64,000 nt of DNA, from positions 49,189,330 to 49,253,329 of the forward strand of contig NC_133935.1 of NCBI RefSeq assembly GCF_031877795.1. The letters run 5' to 3'. The notes under the pieces were generated by a model. That model searched no databases. It was not told the DNA's origin and saw nothing but the letters and a program-made list of their open reading frames with translations. The DNA is from Strix aluco (Eukaryota; Chordata; Aves; Strigiformes; Strigidae). This document shows, piece by piece, positions 1-13,886 of the stretch. The translations under genes and the position numbers were made by a program. Position 1 is the first letter of the stretch. Each line of letters begins with the position of its first letter.

Positions 1-3000
1 ACTGTTTCAGAAACATTCATATTACTTCTTGAACTTTGCAAGATACTGTAATGACAAGATGAAATATGTGTAGCATGAGCTAACTTTGGGAAAGCTTGGA
101 AAATGTACTTACAAGGTATATTATACCTTTGCCAGCATAACATTTTATGACATAGACTCAGTTGCTAAATTAGAAACTCTTTATTCTGTTAAAATGTCAC
201 AACAATTTCTATCCTTGAGCTTCATTCTTTGCAGCACACTCAGACATGCACATTGTTTTGCTGCTGTTGTTCTTCTTATGATGGTGACGGAAGTCTAGCA
301 TTCTTGGTAAAGAGGAATGAAGGACTTGTCTGGAGCCAAAAATAACTAATGAGGAAGCAAGGAGGAGGTTGATAATACCTTCCCCCTGCGGGGAACCAGC
401 ACAGGCACAACAGTGGCTTAAGCTGATGTCCTTTGCTTTATTAAACTGCTTAGCTCTACCTCTCTTCTTTAAGGTCTGCCAACTTAGATTTTACTTTTTC
501 AGATAGTGAGGGAATGTTAGGTACTCTGTGCCTTCCTCTTCACAAGTGATGATGTGCTTTGCGTTTCTGAAATTGTATTTCAGCAGATCAGGGAGGAAGA
601 AGCCACAATATTGATTTGGAAAACTGTATTACATTATTGGCAGCTCCTCTCTTTTTGGCTTAATTATAAAAAGCAGTCATGAATGCAGATCTGTTCTTGT
701 GTCTGTTGAAAACTGAAACCTCACTGAAAGGAAAATTAAAGCCCTGATTGCTTAGGCGGTCAATGGAATATCCATTTAAAACTATATTTCTTGTACTAAG
801 AGAAATTTTATAAAATAAATGCAAATACAAAATATTACACTTTCAAATAAGATGCGTATCAACAAATATTAATAGTTCAGTATAAAAGTTTCAGGGAGGC
901 AAAAGCATCTGCAAGTGAGAAAACAGAGTTGATGTGCTAAAGGCACAAAGATAAGGCTCACACCTGCTAAATTTCTTTGCACAGGAATTTCCCACTGTCT
1001 CAGCACGATTTCAGCACGAGGACTGTGGGTGAGGTGTCTAGATTGTGTGTGTTCCCTGAAATGCTCTTTCTTGTAGCTAACTTTATATAAATGGATTATG
1101 TGGTTTACTTTTCTGCTTTCATGGGATCCCTGTGAGCATTGAGAAACTCAAAACACTGAGTGTCTTGTCTAATGATTTTTTGCATTCACTCGGAGTCATA
1201 AGCATGAAACCCTGTACTGTTCAACATCAGCAGAATCTCTTTCCCATTTAAAGTAACTTTAATATTCCCTTTTAAATTCTAGGTGAAACTTCAGAGTTTT
1301 GAAGTCAGGAAAACAATCCACAATCTATCTACACACTGCATATACTAACATACAAGCTAAACAAACATAAGGAAATGACAAAGCAGCAGCCCTTCAACAT
1401 ATGAGCAGAATGATTATCTAGGAGGTTATTTTTAAGTATGAAAAACCTTTATCTGTCCCTAAAGTTCCCAGTTGTTTAGAGAAACGTTTTCTGATGCTGC
1501 TGGCTTTCTTCTGATGCTGTCTGTGCTCTCTTCCGGACAATCCATGTGACATTCAGAAATGTGTACTCATGACTAAGCTGCCTGCTGACTACTTCTGACA
1601 CACATGATTCTTCAACTTAACAAATTCAGCAATAAAAATATAGCAAAGCAAGTAAAAATCTCACAGTGAACTCTTTAGCCCCAGATATGAATAATTCAGA
1701 TTTAGTTGAGAAAAGAACTGATTTAATTCTCATAGAATCAACCACAAATAAAACACAAATGTAAATATTTACTTGAAAAATGGCGGCTCTGCTAGGAGCT
1801 AAGTCAAGACTCTCACAAATGCAGGGCAGATTGTGATCTCAGTTTTCAGCGAGATTATTGCTGAAGTCAGTGTGAATACTGCGGGGAGAAAAAAGGGGCT
1901 TTCACTCTATGAAACAAATGTTGTGTGTAAGGCTGCACCCCACTGAAGCTGGAGGGCCTAACAGAGAACTTAAAAAATAGGAGCTTCTACAAATGAAAAA
2001 AAAAGTCATGAGATCATCACCTACAAGAAAGGCCTATATAAAACCAGTATGAGCCTACTGGATAACACTTTTGGAAGTGAAATATGTTTGACAGATGGAA
2101 GTAATGATAACCTTCTCCCAGCCTGGCAACAAAGGGACAGAGATGGGGAGAAAAACCCCCAAAGGACAAGGCTTGAACAAGCCCTGAGAAGAGCCTAGCA
2201 CAAAGAGCTGTTCTTTGACCCACGGGCAGCAGACTGGTGACTTGTTTGGTATCTCTAGGCATGAAAATGTGTCTTTTTAAGGTGTTTGGAAGTAAAGAGA
2301 TACCTAGGACCCTCTCCAAGGCTTCTTGTCAAATGAGTAAAGAAGACATCTAAGTCTGGGTAATGGCCCAGTTCAAGAAGTCATAAGAAGAATCAATCAC
2401 ATCATTGCTTAATATTTCAGTGAAGATAGCCTCAGACCACATGGGCCAGTAATAATGCAACGTATGCTCAGAGCTCCTGTCATCTAAGTATCTAAATGAC
2501 TTTCTTAGAAATGATATAAGCTTCTCAGCAGATGAGTATTATTATTTAAAAGATGGACATGACAGTGTACATGTATGTTAAAAGAATTATACAGTTAAGC
2601 AGGCCTTTTAAAGACAGAGCCAGCACATATCCCAGCTTTCTTGACTCCCAGTCCCCTGTTGATACCAGCCGGACCATTTTCTTTCTCATCCTTTGTAACA
2701 AATAATTTAGCTGTTCGTCAATATCGTATAGCAGTGTTTTCCAAAATTTGCAGGTAAAATTCTGTGCTGCATCTCCAGGAGATGTGATATCTTGTAGGCC
2801 TGGGGGCACTCTCCTTACTGTACCCCATCAGTGGCGTGTACTGGACTTTTCAAAGGTATTGCAGCTTAAACCCATGACCACAACACAAGCAAGAGCCACC
2901 CTTGTACCTAGTGATTTTCATCTCCTCGCTGGTGCCCTTCTGAGCATTCTCCTATGGCAGTGTTGGCACAAATGTCCAGGTTTTACTACTGTCTTCAGCA

Positions 3001-4860
3001 GTGCTTTAACCATATTTGTTGATGCCAATTTTGTGGACCTCTTCTGTTGTGCTGTCAATACTGTATTTGGCATAAACGGACTGAAATGTGGTGAAGGATC
3101 TTGCCATCGACCACTTTTGAATCCTGAGTTTTCTCCTTTCACATATTTGTAGGTTACACATAAAGTACAATCAATAGGTCAAAAAACCATGAAGTGACTA
3201 AGCCATTTTTAAATACTACCCTTTGAAATGTTGTCTCTCCTGTAGCTAAAGCAATGCTAGGTAAATATAAGTACCTAGACACAGAATGGTGAGAGTGGGC
3301 TCCTTTTTGAGCCTTTGGATATACACTTCCAGTGAGTTCATACAAGCCACTTAAGGTGAACTAATGGGATAGAACCTGTAGTGGCCAACCTCCTGACCTA
3401 TCACACTGCCCCTGCCTTCTGATGGTTACGTCACCATAATTATAGAAAAGGAAATTTTAAAAAAAAGGGCAATTGTGGTACTTGAATCTACATAATATGA
3501 TTTTTAGTACAAGACAAATACACTGTTGATGTTGGTGACTTACTACGAATACTCACATTGCATGTGGTTGACCCAAATGGCACAATTTCAGATTCTGACT
3601 GAAATGTACTAAGCTGTGTGTTTCTGACCCATCAGTATAGTTTACAATTGCTAAAAATACCCATGCACTGCACAGATGGTAGAGATCAGTTAGTCCAAAA
3701 GAGTCACAAAGGAACAAGTTTTAATGATAATTTGGGATTTTTTTGCTTGCACGTTCCAATGGTCTTTTAAGGTGACTATGACAGAAGAATTAAGAGAAAA
3801 AAGGGCCAGCAATCTTTGTGTGGAAGGTAACAATACTGTAGTCAGGGCACTTGTCAATCTGTGCCTGAACTTCAACACAGCTTTTCTCAGGATAGCATCC
3901 TGTCTGAGTCTTACCTCTACACAGCACCTCCTCAGAATGAGCACAGACACTGGCAATGTCAGGTAGATTACTTCTGTTTCTGTGAGAGGGATGGAAATAC
4001 ATACTGAATGTGGTGTCCCTAGCATAACAAGGTAAGGTGGTCTCTTCCTTGCAACTCTAGTTTCCTCCTACTTGCACATCTAATGGTCTGGACTATGCTT
4101 TAACCTGGACATCTGGTGAAGACTCCGATACCCAGGCTAGCCGGGTCAAATCCAGGCATCTGTTGGGTCTGACTTTAGGGTTGTTTCTGGAGCTGGAAGG
4201 ATGCAGAATAGTGATGACTCTGGCACAAGCCTTCTTTATAAAGCACAATAGAGATAATAATCAGAACAATTATGCAAAACTCACTAAAACTTTCAGGAAT
4301 TTACAAGTAGGTACTGGTAAATATTCAGCAGCAATTGGTGGGATTGCAAGTACAAGTCCCTTTTTAATCCAAACAAAGCAGAGAACAAACATCAAGAGAC
4401 CATGAGAAAAGTGGTTACACTGATATAAAAAAGTGCAGCTGAAGCAAGAAGTGGTTGCTGAATGTTAGCAAATACAAACAGTGTGGTAAGGAAGATCTAT
4501 AAAAATAAGTACAAACAAGCCAAAGGATAAATGGGGGAATAAAACTTCACTCTCAAACTGTAGATAACTCTTTACTAACATCAGAAGGTACTTCCAGTAT
4601 CTTCTTATTGAATTGTAACCAGAGAAAAAGCTGTTTGAGAAACACTGAAAAACACTGCATGCATGTTTATACTGCTTTTATGAAGTCCTTTTCCTCGGCA
4701 GTTATCCGTCCATCTGTTTCCATTTTAGCTTTATAGTTATATTTGACTCACAGAAGGTCAAAAAGAAAGGGCACTTTCTGGTTGTTGACAGACAGTGTTT
4801 GTAATGCTCTAAGGGAGTGTCTCTGCAGGTACCTGCCCTCCATGCCTGACTGGGCATGAG
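1..4860. other. Intergenic sequence, no gene recognised
   Basis: AT-rich sequence with only short open frames. I recognise no exon with plausible splice sites, no RNA gene and no clear young transposon. The only stretch with long open frames on both strands is about 2546-3152 (134 codons on +, overlapping 87 and 74 codons on -). Its conceptual products match no family I know, and the - strand reading needs several frame changes and stops. If MDM1 synteny is conserved, this is part of the MDM1-RAP1B intergenic desert (inference). Confidence 0.6.
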
Positions 4861-4861
4861 G

Positions 4862-5282
4862 GAGAAACACAGCTTTATCCTCATCCTACCTACCATCTCC
4901 TTCAGAGCTGAGAAGCTGACTCCTGCCTTTGACCAGCCCACTGTATCAACACCCATTGCCTCCTGCTAGCTCTTTAAACACACGCCTCTATGCTCTGTCC
5001 CATGCTGTCCCCAACACCCAGGAGAAGCTCTCCGTAAACATCTGCAGAGCTGCCTCATAATCTTTCTTCAGTCCTCCCTTAAAACTCTCCTTTTGCCACA
5101 TTGCCTCCCTGAGTTTGCATGAGACCCACTAGATTGACAAATATTTGTTTCATCACTTCCTTAGGCTTGTTCTTCTCTCTGCTTTTCTGCCTATCTATTG
5201 CATCTTTTCCTAACTTTAAACTGTAAGTTCTGGGGGGCAGGACTGTCTTCTCATGTGCTATATAAACAAGGCCTTGTACAAA
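4862..5282 (+). repeat. Ancient L2/CR1-type LINE 3' end remnant
   Basis: Two blocks match the diverged 3' portion of old amniote LINEs as I remember it. One is the 'cataatctttcttcag' plus 'ccttaaaactctcc' block at 5056-5090. The other is the 'ctgtaagttctggggggcag' block followed by 'gactgtctt' at 5221-5249, which leads into 'tatataaacaaggccttgta'. The 'TGTAAGYTCYTTGGGGCAGGGACTG' type ending is characteristic of L2-like elements across amniotes. The element is on the + strand, 5'-truncated and heavily mutated. The left boundary is approximate, and the subfamily (L2, L3 or old CR1) cannot be decided by eye. Confidence 0.5.
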
Positions 5283-8200
5283 GACTGCCATTCCTGGCAT
5301 GGACACCTCTCAACTCTCCAGTGCAACACAAATCAGCTGTGGCAGTTGTTAATATATTAGATTCAGTTTTTGCTGGTTTTAGATCTACCCCTAGAAACAT
5401 CCTTATGATCAGGACCAAAGTCTTAACAAGGGCTACTGAGGTCCAGAGACAAGAGATGAACAATGGTTTGATGTACCTGCAACAGCCTGGACAGTGCAGG
5501 AGACATGTCTGTCTTGCACAAAATCCTGCTCTTATCACCTTCATACCCAGCTTCGGGGTTAATGAATTTAGTGTCAAACCCATGCCATGCATCCCTGCAG
5601 GCAGGCCATCACCTGAGAAGCAGCAGCTAAGGACTAGACCCTACAAATGGCATTCAGGCTCCTAATTCCTATTTAAGTGACCAATATATTCCAATTCCAA
5701 TAGGAGAGGAGGCTTCCAAATTTGAGTTATTTTTAAAAACCTGATACTCCCTGGTCACTCAGGCATAGTACAGACAGTAAGTTGAGCATTTGTATCACTT
5801 GCATTAATGGATGATATACAGCTTTCCTAAAAGACCAAGAAACTTCATAGTTCCATTACAGCCCTTGTGCTAAAAGGGTACACTTCCGCTTCTTCTCAGG
5901 GGTGCATGAGAAGATGTCTCTGGAAGAAATCAAAACATTGGCTGTGGTTGCCTCACCAATTCTTCTTCAACACAGTTTTGCATTCAGAAAAGCATTTGAG
6001 TCATAAAAGTCAATAGTTACAGAAACTGTGGTGCCTTGTGGGAAGGAGGCAACAGCAAAACAGAACTGTGGGTGAGGGGGGGTGGGTGGGAGGTAGGAGC
6101 AGGATGTGATCACTGGGGAATGGACTCTCTCAGTCCTCACTAAGCACTGTGCAGGTTTTGGTGGATGGACTGTGAGTCTGTCAACATCACAGGCTCTAAT
6201 CTTATTGTTCACCCTGCTTACCAGATCCTGCACACTAATACAATACAACTGTCCTTAGATAAAACACACACAGATGAGTGGCTTTGTTAAAAAGAAAAAG
6301 GTCCAGCTGGGGTAGTTTCCTTCTGAGTTGTGGCAGTGGCGGCAAACAGCTTCAGACATTTTTAATATGAAAAATTGTGAATCTCTACCCTAGCAATCCA
6401 TCTAGGAACAAGTACATAACCAGTCCATGAAACTACTCAGTTAAAATATATCAGCCATGTTTATTGATCTGCCTGATCAGGTCACTGGGAATCGCTTGAG
6501 AGGCACTGTGTGCACTGCTGTGGCTGTCGGCAGCGCCTGCAGCCCAGCCCTGCCAAGTACAAAGCTCGAGGGGGGCAGATTTCCCAGGTAAAAACAAAGA
6601 CATTCCAGATTACCAGACCCCCCGCAGTGCTAATATTCTTTCTTTTTACATGCACAAACTCACCACTGAAACCTGACCCTTGAAATGTTACTATTTATTA
6701 GTACCTGAGGGGCTTGGTGTTAAGCAAATAGAACTAAGATAGTACTTGAGAGTGCCTGGTCCCTGCTAATATTTTTCTGTATTGGCTTAAACTTTGTGAG
6801 CATATCAGCTGCTTTCCCTTCAGGCTAAACATAAAAAAGCCACCAGCTCATCTGGAATGGGAGGGACCTCTGCGCCTACCAAAGTCACAGTGGGGCTGGA
6901 GTGGGAATGCCCAGGGGGATGACGATGCGAGATGACAGGGCAGAAGATAACCTCAGTTGTACCTCTGTGTACCTACAAGGAATGCAGCAAGAAAGGTCAC
7001 AGAAGTCCTGGCAAGACAGGAAAGGCATGAAGACCATAGGAAAAGACCCCGATCCTTAAAAACAGCTGAGTAAGCAAGGTTTCCTGACTGAGTGTGTCAG
7101 GGTCATGGGTGCACTAATAGCCTCACTGGCCCTGCCCAGCCTCACCAGGGATCAAACCTCTACCCATGGGCCCCATTTTGGCACAGTCCTTTAGACCTCC
7201 ATCTGAGCTGTGATGCTGGGGTGCTGCTCTCCAATGCCACCATAGCTATGCCCAGCCACAGACTCCCTTGATCCTGGCCTGTGGACTGACTTTCTGGCTT
7301 GACCTTGGACCCACCTCACCACCACAGAGGTGCCCAATGATCTGGTCTCTTGGTTGAACCGATCTGTCCCCAGCTGCCCTGCTGCCTGTGTGGGGTGAAG
7401 CCCTGCCCTGCCTGTCCCCCTGGTGAGCCCCTGCACCCCCTGGCCCCCGGGGGGTGTTGGCCCAGGCAGCACCCTGGCGAAGTCCTGGCCAGAAGCATGG
7501 GACTCCAACTCCCGTGCTTGATTGCAGCTGTGCTCAGGGAAGCGTTGCTGGGTAGGATCTTTGTAAACAGGGACCTCTTGCATCTGCACATGTCTGGTTT
7601 TGCCAGTAATTTCTCAGACAATGCACAGGACTCTGAATCTTGTGTAATTCAGGGTCGAGAAAGCAAGGCAGAGCCCGTGGCTCTGGTTTCACCGAGGTGC
7701 TGTATGTGCATGCTGACAAGAACGTGAGAAGTGGCTGTTTCGATGGGAGTCCTTATTCTTTGTCTCACAATGCCCTTGCTTTGTACAGGCTCTCTGCCCA
7801 AAGGGATTTTCTCTTTTGCAATCTGATCCTTAGCTAGTAGCTTGGCACTGAAACCTCTCCATCACACAGCACAGGAGTACTAGGCACCAGCACAATGAAG
7901 CTTTGTTATTGGTCTGTCCTCACTGAAGAAATGGAGACCCCCAGCTCTTCTGCTAATGTGGCTAATAGCTGGTTAACAGCCCCTGACATAATGAAGTGGC
8001 TCCTGTTGCTCAGTATGGCCTTGCAGAGTATGAAACGCAGGCAGTGGCCAATCTTGAGGCTGGTCCCTCACCGCCTCCTTTCACAGTTTAGTTAAATTGA
8101 CAAGAAGTCCTACCTCCTTTTCTTCACATTTTCCTATGGGAGTTCATGACATTTTGCCAAACTGGTAATTTTTTGTATTACTTTGTAGAAAAAGGTAGGG

Positions 8201-10180
8201 ACTTTTTGGCAAATCAGCTCCTCTTTTTCTTTTTTTCCAGTTGGAAGTGACCTTTAGATTTTCATGTTCATTACAAACTCCCACAGCACTGAGGGTCTTC
8301 TCAGAGGGATTTGCTGGTGCTGATAATTATAGGTGCCAATTGCATTGGTTCCCTGATGTCTTCCCCTACTACTTTATGTTTAGTAAATGAACTTTTTAAA
8401 AATCATGTTAGGGGTGTTTTTAAAAGCTCCTTGGAGGTGGGAAAAAAGAATGGGTCAGCAGTAAGGAGAAGTGGTGGAAATGACAATGCTTGTCCGTTAT
8501 ACGCCATATAATTCTCAGATACAAACCAGAAGATGTTAACAGCTGTCCCCAGTATACTTGGAGCCAAAGAAGTTGAGAGGAGGAGGGACAGGCAGGTAGA
8601 AGGTGAAAGAGATGGTCAGAGCTGTTCAGTCAATCCATAATAGAAGAGAAAAAGAGGGATGTTACCCCTTCATTGCTGACATCTAGAGCATTTCATACCC
8701 TCTAACATGGTGGGTACAAGGGTGAGGAAGCCTGCTTGGACTCTGAGCTGCTGCTGGGCAATTCTCGGTAATTATTTAGTGTAGTGTGTGATCTGGATTA
8801 AGGCATCCAGACAGAGATTGGTATGGCGCATTGTGTCAGAAGGCCTTTTAAACAAATCAGTTGAAATATCTTGGAACTGGTTTCTGCAATTTTTGTCAGG
8901 GCAAATGACCATAACTCTAAGTGGGAATTTTGCTTACTGCCTTAGGCCGAGTTTTGAAAGGTATTTAGGTGCTGAAAGATAGAGTTAGATTTCCACTAAG
9001 ACTTTCAGAAATATTGTCTGCTTCATAAAATCTTATCTGGCACATGTCTGATTTGTTTGGTACTTAAGTGTCTCAGAAATTTGGAACTGTGAGGGTAATA
9101 AATACAGAAAAATAATGGGAGTTCAGATTAAAAAAAAGCAACATTGTTTTTTACAGTATCAGGATTGGCATGCTATTAAACTATTATTACAACAAAGTCA
9201 GGATCTCTTACAAGGTTCATGGAACTAAAAGGTAGAAACAAAAAATAGCCACCAGGAAAATGAAGAGAATGAAGAAGATGCAGAAAGTCTACTTTATAAA
9301 GCCCCTGTCATGCAGATTCAGATGATTTACTTTTGGCTGCTTTTTTTTTTTTTTTTTAAACCTTTTCTCTAGAGAATTATTAGATGAACGTAGAATTCTA
9401 AATTGAGTATATAGATCTTTCTACACACTTGCAGAATAAGAGATCTGAAATAACATAACCACTGTTCTTAAAACTCGTAAGGACAGCCACTTGTTCAGGA
9501 AGGTTAAATGTATCCTGCAATGCTGAGCAAATCAAACAGCACAAAGAGGGGTTTCAGGAGATTGTAGTGTGTCCTAATCATGAGTATGAGCCTCCAGTTT
9601 CTTCGTTTGGTTTTTTCTTTTTTTTTTCCAAGGGTGAGAAATAGAATAGTTCTTGAATATGTAGATCAGTATAATTTAATTAGCTTTTATGACCAGGACT
9701 CCTCAGAGATAACCATAAAAGTCAATTAGACTGTATTAAAATGCAGCCATTTCCCTGAAGCTTCTGTGAAACTTCCCTTACTTATTCAGGAAAATGGTAA
9801 AAATCTAGATATCTGATCTAATGAAAAGAATAGGCATGTAGAAAGAATGCTGCTGTCTTTTTTAATAGATTTCCTTGTGCACTTTCCGAGTGCCTGAAAT
9901 GTGTTGTAATGTACAGGTCATACCTTGAGTCTACACATTTATATGCTGTACTGGCCAGCCAGTGTTACGGTATGATCTCACTGTCCATTTAAAATTGGAT
10001 TTGAAGAAAATGGTTAGCAAAGTGTAGTGCCTCAGGGCAAAAGCTGATTATCTGCAGGAATCAGGAAAGGACTGTGTCCCAGCTGTACTCCCCCTCCTAA
10101 CTCCAGATGTTACACACACAGAGCTGGCTGAGCACACAGCAAGACGTGCAAATACCTAACCATGCAGCCAGACAATCACA
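5283..10180. other. Intergenic sequence, no gene recognised
   Basis: No exon, RNA gene or recognisable transposon was seen. A locally GC-richer patch at about 7190-7700 opens frames of 61-132 codons on both strands. Overlapping frames on both strands, no splice context and no known domain point to composition rather than coding. A 17-bp T homopolymer lies at 9341-9357. Confidence 0.55.
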
Positions 10181-10186
10181 TCTTCA

Positions 10187-10480
10187 TTGATGCCTTCTTT
10201 CCTCACCCTTGCCTCTCTGTACTGTAATCAGATCTTCTTCTACGCTATGTTTAAGAGCAGCTCTGAGGCGACACTTGGTGACTATCCAGCATTTGCCTGC
10301 TTGGTCTGTCTCCACCTACCCTACCACACAGCCATGGTTAGTCCATGCACGATGGCTCTCTGCCTTGAGACAAGGTTGCCTGTTACTCCTGTGGGCTTGG
10401 TCTCCAATGCATCCTGAACTTCAGGAAGTGGAAGCTTTTGAGGGCAGGAATCACAATTACATTTTTGGTATCTCTAATGA
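10187..10480 (+). repeat. Possible weak L2-like LINE remnant
   Basis: The block near 10430-10450 ('gaagcttttgagggcaggaa') resembles the 'gtaagctccttgagggcagg' ending of L2-type LINEs. The preceding pyrimidine-rich text is also of that general type. The match is short and diverged, so this is a tentative call. Confidence 0.25.
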
Positions 10481-13400
10481 ACATTACAGACATATATGAC
10501 TATATTACAGAATATTCAACATTTAATTTTTAGGTTTGCTCTTCTTCTTCTGAACAACATGTTCTGGCCATTACAAAGAGCAAGATCCTACTTTTAATTT
10601 GCCTTATCACAAGTACACACTCTCTTAAATATTACTGTGCCTATTAATGCCAGGAATGGCTTATATTATTCCTGCAGGTATGGATTACCCAGAGCAGAGG
10701 TGGGGAGGGGTCAGCAGCCTAAAGGTATAGTATCTTGCTCACCAACAGTTTGGTCCTGAGAGAAGGAGTGGCAGAGCAGCTGGGCAGCTTCCCCATCACC
10801 GCCACATGCATCTGGCCCTGAATTCCAGCAGAGCCTTATTTATTTCAATTAGCTCACTAGACCTTTTAAGTCTGCATGCTTATCTCAAAAATAAATATTT
10901 GCTGTACAGCACGTCATGCTGCCCGGTATTATGTTCTCTGCGTAAAGAAAGTCCTTGCAAAACATACCACAAAGAGCTTGTAAATTTATTGTGAGAATCT
11001 TCATTCTGGCTTTACCTGACTTTATAGGATTAAAGTCTCAGAGTTGTCATATTAGTGTGACATTTCTGTGAAAATTATTGCATACAATAATGTACTCAAG
11101 TTCTAGAGGAGAGAGACAAGTGTGAAGCAAACAGAACTCATATCAAACTTGCAGCAGATAAGAACAAGCATTGTCTTGAAATCTCAAGTTCTTCTCTTCT
11201 TTTTTATGGCATAAGGAGAAATATTTGAGAGTTAGCAACCGTGGCACTGAGGTGATGTCCCTTGCATCAATGTAGTTAATCTGTCAGCATTTCCATCAGC
11301 AAACCTGTTTTTCAGACCTGTTAACTGTGGTCTGAAAATCAATTCCAGACTTAATCACGGACAAAGGGGTGTATTCCACTGTTCTGCATGCCGGCGATAC
11401 ACATATATAATTGGGAGAATAGATTCCAAGGTCTCAGACCATGAGGAATTTTATGCTTACAATATTTATGACAGAATATCACCATTGTGCTACAAAGTAC
11501 AGAAAACTAGACAGAAAAGGTGATTCAAATGCAAAATAGTTTGATCTTCTGATGAAAATTCTTTGGCCTTTGGCCTTATCATACAATACAAGGCATGTAA
11601 AAATTGTGCTGGAATTTCCCTCTTGTCATATCTCATTGCTTAATTATTAAACATGTTTGGTATGGTACAGTTGGACTATAATAAAGTCTGTCATTACCTG
11701 AGCAAACAAAACTCCTTGTGCTATTGTCCTGCTAGATAGTCAATACCCGATAAGGGCCAGGGCTGCAGCTCCTGGCTGAAGCCGGGCCACATGGCTCTGT
11801 AGTGTGAAACAGTATAATCCTGGGGTCACGCTGGCACTCAGAGAGCAACCAGGCACTGCATTTTCAACTCTTTATTTTTTCTTCATGAAGGAACAAATTC
11901 TACACCCTTCTCTCCAGCTGGATGGACCACGGGGAGAGGACAGAACTGTGACCCTTTGGCACTGGCAAATGCCAAAGCCTTTGGGTCAAGGGGTCAAGAT
12001 AAAACTGCCAGTGGCATCAGGTCAGGGCACCAAAATGACAGAGGTTTCTACACTTTTCAGTACATGTATGAGAGTATGAGAGGCAGATGGAAGAGCACAA
12101 TTTAGAGAACATAGTGCAGCGGCAGAGAAAGGACACCCTTCCTCCTCTGCCCCTGCTAGCCCAAGGCCAGTTTCTCAGGATGGACCTGAGAAAGATCTGT
12201 CTAGTCATACATATGAAGCACTGCTGCACCTGTTGATTTTTAGGCTTTCCACTTAAATATAAACAACAACCCAAAACCCAGCATTAGTGAGACAGATTAT
12301 GACAAAAATTTTCATCTTTGTAACCTTCAATGCAAAGCAGTGGGTTTAGCACCAGTGCAGCCCTTGGCAGACACAGCCTCCTCCAGTTTTACCATCACCA
12401 CTGGCTTTGGGTACGCTTACTTTTTGGTCCTCAATTTGAATTGTTTGCCTGTTTTTCCAGATACAGTTCGTGAGGTGCCACCTTTCCACTGATGCTCATT
12501 GAAATGGCACCAGCTCCCAGTCGTTAATATCAGGCACAGTGCAGTGTCTCCACTTAGGCACTCAAAAACTGAGATGTGATACTTCCATGTTAATGGCTTT
12601 TCACTCCATCGGTTTTATTATAATTTTCCGCGCAGATGTGAAATAGTCCCTTGAGTTAGAAAGGGAGCGAAAGAGGTGTGAGGCTCAAATACTGATGAGC
12701 GATACACATTCTCTGTCCACTGCCTTAGTCCCACTCCCAAGGCCTGACAGCCTTGCGTAGCCCAGTGCAGGGCCAGGCAGTGATACTGGCAGCGGCTCTG
12801 AAGCAGCACAAGAAGACACTATGTGTAGTGACCTCAGTCCCTTGCAGCAAGGTGCCTTCAGCTGCAGGGATAACAAACCTGCGTGAGCTCTGCTGTGATG
12901 CAGGCAAGGGCTTGACTTGGGGACATGCTGAGCTCCTGGCAGCATGACTGAGCTATTTATTGAATGCAGGGTCTGCCTAAGCAGAAAATTGTAGTTGGGG
13001 GCTGCCTGAGAATATCTGTGGGGTGCTTAGTTTGAGTTTTGCTCCTCCAGATCTGCACGTGCATGGGCTCAGCTCAAGACAGGGTGAGCCTGAGGAGCCA
13101 GGAGGGGCAGCCCAGGAAGGGCAGCAAAGTGTGCTGGTGCTGCAGGCACTTCTGTGGATGTGATGCTGCTAATTTATCTTCATCTGCGGTTTGTGCTACA
13201 TGCCAGCCTGCAAACTGGAGCAGCTGAGATGCAGGCAGACCCTCAGCAGCTACGCCAGCTGATGCTGGCGGCTGGGAATGGTGACTGCTCTGGTGCCACA
13301 GCCGGGCCTGTCACACTGGCAGGGGGTCCTGCTCCCTGCTCCCATCTCTGTCCCCTCAGGGCTACTCCTGCTCCTCGATGTCACCGCAGGCCCCTGGGGC

Positions 13401-13500
13401 TGCTGTCAGCTGCAGTCAGCACAGAGTGAGTCTCCCTCCCCGCTGCCTCAGCTCCGAGCACCGCAGTGCAGGCACGGGTCTGTTCCTCACCACCTCTGCT
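10481..13500. other. Intergenic sequence, no gene recognised
   Basis: No supported gene. The GC-richer interval at about 12700-13500 carries several overlapping frames of 60-128 codons on both strands with no domain or splice structure. I regard these as chance openings caused by fewer AT-rich stop codons. Confidence 0.55.
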
Positions 13501-13556
13501 GCAGAGGTGGCAAATTTTGGCAGAGGAGGCAAATTTTGGCAGAGGCAAAGGCAGAG
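13501..13556. repeat. 19-bp tandem repeat, about 2.5-3 copies
   Basis: Copy 1 is 13501-13519 'gcagaggtggcaaattttg'. Copy 2 is 13520-13538 'gcagaggaggcaaattttg', with one mismatch. A degenerating third copy begins at 13539 with 'gcagaggcaaagg'. It looks like a local slippage or duplication product, and no function is visible. Confidence 0.85.
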
Positions 13557-13832
13557 AGCTGGAGTGGGCTCTTATGGTCAGGGCCTTTTTTGACAGGGGT
13601 ACAGTTTTTCCAAGGCAGTCAAAAACCTTATACAGGTCTTCTACAGTTTACATCTCATCGCTAGTACACGTCGTGCACGGCAGTGCTGTAGCTTTATAGC
13701 CACATAATCTAGCTATATTTTCTAAAAAAAATAGACTAAGGCTATTTAAAAAAAAATCTTAGAAGGTAACTTTTTTGAAGCCAACTAACTCAGCACTTGC
13801 AAACCTAACTATAAAAAGAGCTTTATGCTGAA

Positions 13833-13886
13833 CCATCCCACCCTAGAAAGCTTTTTAGGCCATCCCACCATACAAAGCTTTTCAAT
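13833..13886. repeat. 27-bp imperfect tandem duplication
   Basis: Both copies contain 'ccatcccacc' followed by 'aaagctttt'. Copy 1 is 13833-13859 and copy 2 is 13860-13886, at constant offset with a few substitutions. Confidence 0.75.

Noticed and set aside
1725-1745. 'catagaatca' as a reversed CR1 tail
   Set aside because: It is a single short word with no adjoining CR1 body sequence, so probably chance.
7190-7730. Several overlapping frames of 61-132 codons on both strands
   Set aside because: Mutual overlap and Pro/Gly/Cys-rich composition indicate chance openings in a GC-rich patch.
13154-13699. Frames of 71-128 codons around a GC-rich patch
   Set aside because: They overlap in different frames, include a 19-bp tandem repeat, and have no domain.
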